Shown: piece by piece, positions 26,501 to 38,500 of the stretch | Position numbering within the stretch: position 1 is the first letter of the stretch | Layout: each line of letters opens with the position of its first letter | Assembly: GCA_020091685.1 (NCBI GenBank) | Contig: CM034607.1 | Coordinates: forward strand, 25,789,753 to 25,853,752 | Source of the DNA: Lutjanus erythropterus | Lineage: Eukaryota; Chordata; Actinopteri; Lutjaniformes; Lutjanidae | Length of the DNA stretch: 64,000 bases | Reading direction: 5' to 3' | Made by a program: the position numbers and the translations under genes | The notes under the pieces: generated by a model | The model's database searches: none | What the model was told of the DNA's origin: nothing | The model's input: only the letters and a program-made list of their open reading frames with translations

Positions 26501-29500
26501 CTCATCACATAAAGGATGGCAGACAAAATAGGCCACAAATGTTAAGCGAATACATTGTCTTTTATCAAGCAAAAATTCAAATGTCAAATGTGAGAAATTC
26601 CTTCATTGTTGCTCAGACAAAACAAGCAAATCAGATGGGTTGATGGGTTGAATTTGATAGATTTGAAGTTACGGGCATTTCCTAGTTCTTTTATATTGTT
26701 TTATTGAAGACTCTCTGTCCCCCTTCCTTGTCCTCACTTCAGCTGTCCAATCGAAATAAAGCCCCCATAATATATATATAGTTTATCTTCCTGCTTTCTC
26801 TCTGTCTCACCTTGCTGGGAGTGTTATCAGCAGCCAGAGTGCTCCTCGGTGGGACTTGGTAGACGTCTTGTCCGGGAGGGACCTGGTAGATGCTCTGTTG
26901 ACCCTGCTGCTGTGGACTCTGGAGGGACGGTGGCACCTGGTAGATCCCCTGAGCCCCCGAGCCAGGCTTCTGATAGGCCGAGCCCTGAGGAGATGACTGG
27001 GCGGATGCGCTGGCGGCCGGCGACTGGGCTTCAAACATGGGTCCGATCAGCAGCTTCAGACGGTTGCCAGGGGCGATGCCTTGGCGGCCGTGCAGCGAGC
27101 AGAGCCACCAGCCCTCCAGGCCTCCTGTGTTCTGCTCGATTACGGTCAGGATGTCCCCCTTACGGAAGGCCAGCTCCTCGGGGGACTCCGGCACGTTGTC
27201 GTACAACGCTTTGGCCATCAGGTTCTGCAGAAACACAGAGCAGACTTTCTTTAGACACAGGTCCTTTCTTCACTTTAACAGGAAAATAACTTTTACCTTC
27301 AAGTCCAGTCAGTTTTATTTATGCAGCACCAAATCCTAACAGAACTTTTCATAAAGAACAAGTCCAGACTGTACTCTTTGTAACATTATTTCCAGGTATC
27401 CGACAGTTCCCACCATGAGCAAGCCCTATGGTGACAGTGGAGAGGAAAAACTTCAAATTCAAAAGTCATATACTGCTTAAATTTTATCAAAAGATAAGGC
27501 GATGGTTTGACATTTTGGGAAGTCAGCTTATTTACTTTCTTGCTTAAAGACTGATGCCACTCTCAATTCTCTATTTTACATATGGAGCTACAGCCAGCAG
27601 CCAGTTAGCTTAGCTTAGCACAAACACTGGAAACAGAAGGAAACCTTGAGCAAGCCTGGCTAAATCCAGCATCACCGAAGCTCACTGATTAACATCTTAC
27701 ATCTAGTTTCTTTAAGCCTTACCAAAAACAAAAAAGTACAAGAAAGTGTAAAAATAGCAACTTGTGGTTTTATGGGGGGGAGCTTGGGTATCCAGTGGTT
27801 GCATCTTTGCAACATCTTTTAACCATCTTCAAAACTTTGTTTTCTTTTCAAGCCTGTCACATACCATTTAGTACAGGTCATCAAGCTTGCTCAACTCTTA
27901 TTGGAGCACTGAGCAAAAAGGAGCAGGGCTTAGGAAGGCTCAATTAGTTGTTTATACACTTAAATTTTTGTACATATTAAACAAATTACATTTAACATGA
28001 GAGCCAGAGCCAGGCTACTGGCCTTAAACTGTTCCTTAAAAAAAAAACTTAAATATTATTTAAAAATTGTCCATGGAAACAGGGGGGAAACAGCTAGCAC
28101 CCTGTTAAATCACAATTAATTATTCACAAATTAGCTCATATGTGTTAATCTGTGAACTTTAGAGATGCTGGTAGATGGATTTTGTTAGCTTTTGAGAGAG
28201 CCAATTATTGTATGCTCTGTTTCCAGCCTTTATGCTAAGCTAAGATAATAATCTGCTGGCTGTAGCTTTGTATTTACAGACAATAAAGAGAGCATTTCCT
28301 CCAGTGCCAGCCTGTTCCTTTAAAACACTAGAGTTTGCTATTATTTACAAAACTTCTAAGGCAGTTTTTGCATGCTTTGGTGAATGACATGCTGGTGAAC
28401 TCTTTTCTGCTCTTCAAATTACCATGCGGGATTGCATTAGCCCCCAGCTCCACACCAGATGTCTTTCAAACCAATCTGAACTTGATGGGATTTTCTCAGC
28501 TTGCGCCCCGCTCCAGGGCACAGTTATCTAAAGGGCTGGTGAGGGCTGAGGGATAATGACCCAAAACCGCAGATTTTGGAGATAGGAAAAGCCCCAGAGT
28601 GTGCCACTTCTGTGTCTGAGAGAGGCATTTAAGACTAATTGCCTCAGTAAATGCATCAATCTTTTTCCTTTAGCCTTTATTCATCCAGGGAAGGAGTTAA
28701 CTGAGCGTGAATGCTCCTTTTCAGTTGCTTCATACTCACATAATAACAAAGTCTATCTCCTGGGAGCTGCCCTTCACAACAACAGTCCTATACTTTAAGC
28801 TATGTAAGCTCCATAAACACAATTAAGGATTAAGTGCCTTGCTCAAGGGCACCTCACCATTAGATACTGAGGGAGAGGAGGGTGTTTGTGGTTCCATTTT
28901 CCCAGCTTGCCTGTGTTTCATGCAAACAACTCCAATTTACTTTATTTTTGCTGCACCACTACCCAGTCAGATGGGCCTTGTAAAGACAGCAACACATCTT
29001 TTTTATTCACAGTAATTGTCTCTAGTTGAACAATAAAATATCTAAAAAAAATCTTATAATTAAGATAAAACTACAGATGGAAAACGGCTTTGAAGCCACA
29101 CTGCTGCTGACTTTAAATCTTCATGTCTCAGTCTTGTTTGCAACTAAATCTACCTGTTTAAAAGCTGTTTATGGTAGCTAAAGTTAGCTGAAAGTTAGCT
29201 AATGTTTGCTAACATTAAGTAGCATCCAGTCAATTTTGGGAATGTTTGCCAGCACATCAGCTAACATTACCATACCATAACACAAGTAACTCATCTTTTT
29301 CTTGTTCAGTTATTGCCTCTGCATCAGCAATAAAACGGCTAAAAAATGTCTTTAATAATGAGGATGAAACTAAGGAGGGAAAATAGGATTAAAGCCACAC
29401 TTGTGCTGACTTTAAATCTTCATTAAGTCTCGGTCTTGGCGCATACTGAGCTGGATTAAATCCACTTGTATCAAATGAAATAAGCTGAGCTGAGGAAAAA

Positions 29501-32500
29501 ATTGGATTCCTAATCCGACTAAAAGCAACATGCACATTTGGATCAAAAAGAACTATTTATACAGAGTGAGGATAATCAGAAACTTGTAAAGCAGAAATTT
29601 CAACCGTGTAGGCACCTAAATACAGCTTCTTAAATGACAAGTGTGGATTAGTTTCATTTATCTTTCGGGTACCTTCGTATTATTAACACCTCCTCCTGCA
29701 GCAGCTCCGTGTGGGAAGCAGGAAGCCATCTTTGCGGCTGCTGCTGGTTTGAGGCTTTCTTGAACCCTCTCTGGCCTTCCTCTTTCAGATCGGTCTGATT
29801 CAGACAGTTCCCATGTGAAACTCTCTCTCTCTCTGCAGAGTAACATCGTTATCTCTCGCTGCGGGCCGGGCCTCTCTGGCTATTGTCTTTACTGCACTGC
29901 AGGGCGTGCCAGCAACGCCCATCGCACAATTACACCCTCACAATCAACCCCCAGCCACCAGCGGGCTGCAACAAGTTCGATTGTGACCCCCGGGGGTTAA
30001 CGGCGCCCAATGGGAGCGGGTCTGCTCGTTCCAATAATTTGATCAGTGCTGGCGGAGGCATCCATGAGGAAACAAAACGCTGATTACTGTGATTACACCA
30101 GCAGCTCCAATTAGAGTTTGAATATATTAGGTCTGAGAAATGAAGGGCACGTTAGATCATTTTCATATTCATATCCTAAACCTCTATCTCTTTATCAAGC
30201 TCTTATAGCTGCACAAATTTGTGGTCACCATTCCCTTCCGTTGTTTGGGAGATTCTGCAACACTGCTGTGAAACTCCAGCAGTGTTTTGCAGACTAACAA
30301 AATGAACTTGACCTTCAGCTGGCATGAAGGGGAGTAGATAATGACTGAATTTTCATTTTTGGGTGAACTGTCCCTTTAAGATGACAACTTCTATCTCGCC
30401 TTCTGAGCTGAAAACATTAACTGATTTGAAAGTTTTTATTGTTAAGGCAAAACTATGGCTCAAACGAGGCTAAATCTGTGAACACGGAGACAGATAGTTT
30501 GTAAACTCTTTTCTGTTTGTTGTTCTTAACTGTTGTATTTTATCGAGTATTTTAATTGTCTGTTTTAGTCATTCTTGTCTCGATGTTTGTAGCGACTGTT
30601 TGTGTTCAGTAATTGTCATTTAAGTAGTGTTTGCTATTCTGTCATTGTTGTTTCACTTATTGTTTAGTGGCTGTTTGTTTTCAGTCATTGTTGTTTGTAT
30701 TACTGATTGTAGGAGTTCTCCGTCTGTCTGTTTTATTGTTAGTTTGCGTGTCTGTTTTAGTGTTGTATCTTGTTTATTATCCCTTAAAAGCCAAACCAGG
30801 GACAAGGACTGCAAATCATCTATAGCCAGAAGTCCTACATTGGTTATTGCATCAGTTGTATTTTTTTTTTTTTACTTAGCAGTAACAATGCCTACATGTA
30901 TCGGTATTTGAAAATTGCAGTAAGCCATTGAAGTGAAAGTAAAATATCAACAGACAAATCAGGTTTGCAGCTCACTGTGACCAATTTTTTTTCTAAAAAT
31001 CAAGGATTCAAGTTTATCTAAAGAAGAAAAGTAAATTATCACAACTAAACATTGTAACTCAGCAAAACATTATGTCAAAACTTACGAGCTTGTGTTGGGC
31101 TCAAAACTCAAAAATCTATTGCAGTCCATTGCCTTGACATTTGAAGCCGAATCTGAGACAAAGTTTTAAGTACGAGGGTAAAATTGGTGAATGCAACACG
31201 TCTCTTAATAAATCCCTCACACGTGCCTCTAAGAGCAGAAGTGTCTGTACGAGTGGTTCATGTGTGAGGTTGTCATCCTGCTGTGGTTAAAGTGCTTTGT
31301 GTTTGATGCTCAGAGGAGAAATGAAATCACCTCCGAGACACAAGAACAGCATGTGTCCCTGTCCTCTGTGTGCTGGTTACAGCGATGACTGTAACGATTA
31401 GAGACGATCACAAACGCGCATAGATGACGTACCGAAAGCTACCCGAGCATGACCTCGACGTTTCAGCCCGGTGATGCTTTTGCAAAGCTGGTGGAGGAAA
31501 ACATGAGAAACCGGTGACCCGGCATCCGTCCACGAAACCACACTGAGATGATCATTTCTGCGAAACACCTCACAGCTCAGCAACACAACCACTCGAACAT
31601 TCACACTTTGACGAAGCCTCAGTGCAAAATTTGAACTAGTCCAAAGGTGTTGTTGTTTTGGGTTCTGGGGCGTCTTCAACAGCTCAACACGCTTAACATC
31701 GTTATATCACTTTGATACTGAATGATGTTTCATAATTTTATCAGACTTGCACTGGCAGTGACATGGAGGTTATCGCTCCTGTGTTTTCTTTTTCCTTTCC
31801 TAAAAATGTTGCACTGCTTTTAACTGAGAAATAATAACAAGGTGTGTTTATGCTGTGTGCTGATAAAAGGACGTCAGTGAGAGGTGCATCGAGTCTGCAG
31901 GTGAGACACCAGTACACACTACAGCTTAAAGGGACAGTTCACCAGAAAGTGAAAATTCAGTCATTAATTTTCTGAACTGCTTTTACCCACTTAAGTCATT
32001 ATATTCACATTACTGATGATTATGTAACAGAAATCTCATTGGGTTAATATTTTATGTAAGCACTAACAGTCGTCTCTACAATATTGTTGCAATATTAAGA
32101 TATCTAGTCAAGAATATTGTGATATTTATTTCATTTCCAGCATCATCAGCTGCTTTCACCCCTTGGCGTACTCAACGTGTCATGAGCCACAACCTACATG
32201 ATCAATAATTATCAATATCGACCGATATGAACCTTCACTTCACTAGGTTTTTCATCTGTGTCACCCAGGCCTACATTATCTACTCGCCTTCATGCTGACT
32301 GAAGGTCGGGTTCAGTTTTTTAGCCCACAAACACGAGTTTCACAGGAAAACAGTCTTCCAAACAATTGAGGTGAAAGTTTTCAAATGGAAAAATCAAACA
32401 TAAAATGCCTCCATACTGCTCGTATGTCCCGACATGCCGTTCGCTTGTGCAAACTGTCACAACACACACTCAGTCCGGTGCATGCACACGTGAACGTGGC

Positions 32501-35500
32501 TCCAAGCTAAGGATCTGCACTGAAGATTTAGGCTAAAAACATTTTGGCATGCAACTACCTGCAAACATTTCAATGCTGTTCTCCTGAGTGCTCGGTTTGC
32601 TTTGGTCAGTCATTCCCCATATAAGTCACTATATGATAAACACAGCATAAGGAATGGTGCCTTTGAACACAGCTTCTGTTTGAGCTGAATGGAATGGAAC
32701 CTGAATTAGTATCGCCTGTGTAAAACACTTCAACTTCACGTCAAAACAGCTGCTGTGAATAATAGGGCTGCATGATGTGGTACAAAAGTCATGGTGCCAA
32801 ATTTCAATTCAATTCAATTAGTGGAAATGATCATTTTTGCATCACAATTTTCATTTTTACTGAAAACAGATAGATGAATGACTAAAATCATGACAATGTG
32901 ACATTTGTTGGTGTCTGTACCAAACAAACATCTTCTCTTTCACCTTAAGAACATCATTTTTAGGCTCAAACATCTCTGCAGCTCTACTATACTTGCCCAT
33001 ATTGCAATTTCGATAATATTGCAATTAACTGTGCAGTTACACCCTAAACAATGACGAAGTGAAGTGACTGTCAACAAAACATGAGAGCGGGGCTGAACGA
33101 TTTGAAAAAATATCTACTTCTTATTATTTTGATTGATGTTGCAATCGTGATATGATTTGCAATATTAGAAGGAATGCATAATTTTTCTTATTTTAAAGAA
33201 TCTGTATGAGTCTGTTGAATCTGATTTGTAGGACAGGACATCTCTGCCTCGTGACATTCATTCATTTAAAAGTTTTTGCCTTTAACAAATATTGCACCTC
33301 CAGCGATTTGAAGATTGCAGAAAGCCATAATGCGATTTTACTTGAATTTCGATTAATCGTGCAGCCATACACGAGGGTAACCATTAGAGTATTGCTGTTA
33401 TATATTAATACTTTGATAAGGTTTTAATCATCACTGTCAGTCCATAAACAAACCTCGCTGGATCAGTCTGAGTTTGTGGGAAAAAATGCTTCAGCAGTGT
33501 CATCTGCTGCGGTGAGTCTGCGGACCACAAGGATCCTAAAAGGGAACAGTTTCACACATTTTCACACATGAAACCCTGCTTCTCACTGCGGTTTTGTTTT
33601 ATTGAGTCAGGACTCGTATGTAGGTAAACATACAGCCGATATCTGTCCTATGATCACGTTTATAGCACCTCCGCTAATAAAGGGTGAGTCAGAGTTCAAA
33701 TCTGACGGCCCTGCGAACCATCGCCTCTAATCATATTGAACAAACAGGTTGTCGCTGTGACGGCTCACAGCTTCACGCAGAGCCTTTTGAAGTGATGCTC
33801 CTGTGTTGTCGTGTTGATGTTTGCTTCTGCTCGCTGCATCACTGTAATCAGAGCAGGTGAAACTGACTATTAAATCGGGCGTCACGTCTCTGGCATAAAC
33901 ATTGGTTAGTCACAACACGGTGACCATTGATCCTCCTGTAAACACACGTGTTTGCCATTTGTCAGGCAGCGAGGGAGGCAGGGCCCCTCCCGCTGCACCC
34001 GCAGATGAGCGTGAGCGAGCTTCCAGGAAGTTATCTGTTATAAGTCAGCGAGGCGAGAGGCTTTCTGCCGCTTCCTTATGTAAATATGAAGCGGTTCTGG
34101 TCTTGACCTCAAATCTTAATGAAATAACACACAGAGGCAGAGATAAACGCTAAAAACAACATCTTATCTCAAGATGACGTTTAAGGTCTTTTAATAACTT
34201 TGCTCTTCTGTGCTTTTAGGACTTTTTAGGCTCAGATGAGCTGTTCATTGCTTCACACACAGCAGGTCAGAGGAAAAACGGCTGTCTGACTCAGTATCCT
34301 TTAAAGGGACAGTTCAGATTTTTTTTAGTGTGAGCAGTAGAGCTGAATGATTTAGAGAAAATATCTCATTGTGATTATTGTCACTGATATTGCTATTGCA
34401 ATATGATTTGCAATATTTGAAGGAATACAAATTTTTACATCATTATTCTCATTTTTTTCCTACATAAAAAATTTGATTGAATAGTGAATATTTTCTGGAG
34501 GAAACAAGATTTTCACAATTTTCTGACATTTTATGGACCAAACAACTCATCAGTAAATTGAGGACATGATCGACAGATTAATTGATGATGAAAATTGCGG
34601 TCCTTGTTGCAGATTATTGACTAATTGATTCATAGACTCACTGTTTCTGCTCAACTTTGACTAAAAAAACTGAGTTACACTATAATGTCTTCTGGACCTG
34701 ATCTGTTTTTCAGTAATCCAGAGGATAAAAGATAAAAGGAGGCATAACAATCCTGCACACATGTATTTTTTTTTTGTTTCAGGGTCTCACAGGTTTCCTC
34801 CTGCCCTCACCAACATCTGGCTTCAGAGACGCTCTCATGGCCTCGTGTGTTTTCGTCATTAGAAAGCGAGGAATCGTGCAAAGCTGCCCCGTCCAGATTC
34901 ACACCTGCAGCCTGATATCCAGCCGTCTGAGCCCCTCCACCCTCTCTGCTATGACTCACCCTCCTCTACATCAACAAGCCATTTCTTTTTTCCACCGGCG
35001 TCTCGCCTGAACACAAACAGTACAAACGTCCTCTCATTTGTGCGGAGAGCCGGCTGCTGACCAGGCCAAAAATAAAAAATTATGTAACTGCACTGAGAGG
35101 GCTCCACCTTCGCTTTCAGTAAGAGCTCTCTGGGTGGTTTTGGCGCTGCCTCTCTGGGGTACACATCAATCTAATAATAATGAAGGTGGCTTTGGCTAAA
35201 CATGCGCACAAATACCCAAATTCCCCTGCTGCTGCGAGCCAAAAACACAACCACACCACATTGCAAGAAACCCGCGTCCACATGGCAACGGGAGCGGCCC
35301 TGCCTTCAAACACACGACGATGTTTTCAACCCAAACAAACACGACCTGCTCCCAAAAAAAAAAAAAAAGTGGTACGCTCCGACTGTGAGAACATCACCCC
35401 GTTACCTTGTGGAAATTAGGGCTGTACCATCGCAACACGTGTCCCGGGGTGTCTTCGCAGAAAGGGGCGAACCAGCACACTCATTTGGCCTCATTTCACG

Positions 35501-38500
35501 TGGTTAAATATAGAAAATAATTATAGTAATGACGATAATGAGGACCTGATGACTTTTACGAGCCGTTCCTCAGAGTGCGGCCTGCTGCGGGTGAGAGCCA
35601 GTTCAAATAAATGGGCCGTGTGAAGGGTTCTGGGTAGGAAGGGCTCATGGGAAGCGGTTCAGAGCTCAGAGCACATGGTAATTTCTTCATTTGGACAGTT
35701 TTCAGGAAGGTTGACCCTCTGATTACAGCCTCTTTACGAGCCAGTGGCCGTGTATTAACATAATTATACAGCAGGTCGGCGCGGTGAAACTTCACCTCCT
35801 TCATTTCTGAGGAAGTCTGGTGGAAAAAGGTCCATGTCACAACTTGGGTGCTTTCATTTTTAAACCTGTAAGCACACAGCAGAGTTATTATAGTTTGGTT
35901 TGTTTCACTGGCTTTTCTTTTTATTTCCTTTTTCAGTTTAGTTTCACTTAGTTTGTTTAAAAAGTTTAGTTTTTATTCATTTCATTATCAGTTTGGAGTT
36001 TGGGGAGTTGCAGCCCCAAAATATATGTCTCATTTAAAAAAAAATGAGAAAAAAACAAGAAAATAATTTAAAAAGATAAAAAAAAAAAAATGTTTTGTAT
36101 CCTATTTATTGTTAATAATAAATTGATTGTTAGCATTTTCATGTTCTTGTAATGGAGACACACACAATTTACAGCCCTAACTAAAACTACAAATATTTCC
36201 TGTATATTTGTATTTTATTTCTGTTAGTTTTTTGGTACATAATATTGTTTTAGTTATTCTTTATTTTTTATTTTATAGTTTAAACTGTAACAATTTTTCA
36301 GAAACGTGATCCGACACACGCACCACAGCCACACAATGACTGGCTGACTTACGCAAGCAGTTGTAAATCAATAGTCAGGACACAGTTACAGGGGCATGAA
36401 TAGAGTTGTAACTACACATAACTGTTCATCAATCAATAACCTATTCCAGCCTTGTGGTCGTCGCATTGACTGGCGGACACAAATCACAGCACTGGTTGGT
36501 TTGTAGCACCGTTTTGTTTTGTGATTGATTGTCGCTTATTTGCGTATCTCTGTGAAGATTTTCATCGGGCCACAAATATAAAGACGCAGCACACCGAGCT
36601 CCTCCAGGCTGATATAAGAGGCTCCATTCATTCAGCCTGCTGTTGCATAAAAGACTATTGTATCCCCCAGTGTAAATATGACACCCACCACCTTCCCTCT
36701 CTCATTTGTGATTCACGAGGTGCAGCACTGCGAGGAAATCTCCCCACCCTGAAACAACCAAACAGCAACAGTGTCTCTTTGACAGGATGTGATGTGCCAT
36801 GTTGTGTTTAACCACACTGCAAGCTGAAACACACCGCTGATGCACAAAACACCAGTTAGAGAGCTGAGATATTTGTTTAGTCAGTGGATAATACGCGTGA
36901 CTTAAACTGTGTCACAATCGTGGAGTTCCCCACGAAAACAACAACCAAAAAAAGTATGTAAATATGTATGTCAGATAAAATTTAAAGAAGCTAAAATTAA
37001 AAATAGTGACTACTCACTGGTTAGTAATATTACTGCTCTGTGGAGCTTCTCGCTAACATGCTAGCAGCCACTTTAGCACTGGTTCTGGTGTGATCACACC
37101 CTAACAATAGATCAAAAGTGTAACTGAAAGGGGTTCTTCGTAGTGGCAACCCCACAGAAAATAATCCCTGACTCTGCACTTTCCTTTAGCTCTACAAAGT
37201 GTTTTGGCTTCTTTAAGCTAACTGCTTTAATTGTACTCTCATCAGTGTAGTTTCTAGCCATTTTCAGCAAATAAGTGCTAACATTTACTTCAAAAACTGA
37301 CTGTACACTACCTGCAACAGCAGGCAAAGTTAGCTAGTTAGCTAGCTGGTGAATATAATGGTGCATTTAGCAACTGAAGAGCTGGATATATTATCTCAGG
37401 AGCTGGTGGAGACCAAAAACAGAGTTAAAAGGAAGTGAATACTGGACTTAAATTCATCAGGGAGCCTGAAACATGACTCCAGATAAATTTTAATGTTGAT
37501 TTGTGTTGGTTAGATGTTAAAATAAGCAATTACATTTGATAATTGATTCTTTTCAGCTATTGTTTTATGCAGCTGACAATCATTCGTTAGTTTCTGCATA
37601 TCAAAAGATTAGACATTTCTACTTCTTTGTCATTTATGTTATTACACTGAACATCTTTGGGTTTGGGACTGTTGGCCAATCAAAACCAGACATTTAAGTA
37701 TGTGTTTTTTGTAAATTATGAGGGTAATTTTTCACTCCTTTCTGGAATTTTATAGACAAAACAATTCATCTGTTCAATCAAAAATATAAGAACCACATTA
37801 AATTAACACGATTAAAGTAGTCATTAGTCAACTTTGTTGCCTAATTTTAACTAGTTTGACTGTGGAGGTCATAGAGTAAAAATCATGATGAAATACAACG
37901 TGGGCAGAACGCAACTGTAACAGTGCCAGTCACCTTTAGATTAAGTCAGAGGAAATTACTTTGACAGCAACTTTTTAGTTAAAATGACTGTTCTCCTTCA
38001 TCTCCTCCTTACTCCATTCATCATATGTTTTTTTTTTACTGTCACATAAACTACAAGGTAACTTGACAGGACACCTCCTCCTCTGTTTCCGTCCCCATTC
38101 CTCCTCCTTCGCCTGCAGCATTTCCTGCCTCCTGCAGCACCCAAAGAGATCCAGGCTACGTCTGACCTCTAGTCTTATCATTTCACATCTTGGACTCCCT
38201 CGCTCTGGTCCTGAACGCCAAACACAGCCTATAATTAGAGGTGAAAGCCACACTGGAGATATTCTCTCAAAAGTGTATCAAATTCTGTGAACTGGAATGG
38301 CTGCTGGGGAAACATATTGTGCAACGTCGCCTCTCATATTCTGCCAAGTCATTCCAGGACTGTGCCACTGGTGTCAAGCAGCAGGAAGAGACACTGAACT
38401 AGCCACTCTGGCACTAATGAATCAAAACAGTTCTCTGAATATTCTTCTACTTTCTTAGAACCGTGTAGTTTAATCCTCACTGTCACTTTAATTTAAGGAT

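Larger units (their letters stand above)
13504..26810 (-). other. nedd9: nedd9 intron 2 (13.3 kb)
   Basis: No further exon is recognised. Low-repeat, CpG-richer islands occur at about 14950-15720, 16860-17480 (including a short CGG run near 17155-17166), 21660-22640 and 24740-26480; these are candidates for conserved non-coding DNA. The rest is AT-rich with dispersed repeats and GCTAGCTAA-type words (for example 20770-21030). Confidence 0.7.

Noticed and set aside
26809..27236. BCAR1 (p130Cas) as the identity of the gene
   Set aside because: The SH3 reads ILTVIEQNTGGLEGWW as in NEDD9 rather than IMTVLEQDTQGLDGWW; MKYK, RLSFSSTGSTRS and FERQQKELL also favour NEDD9.
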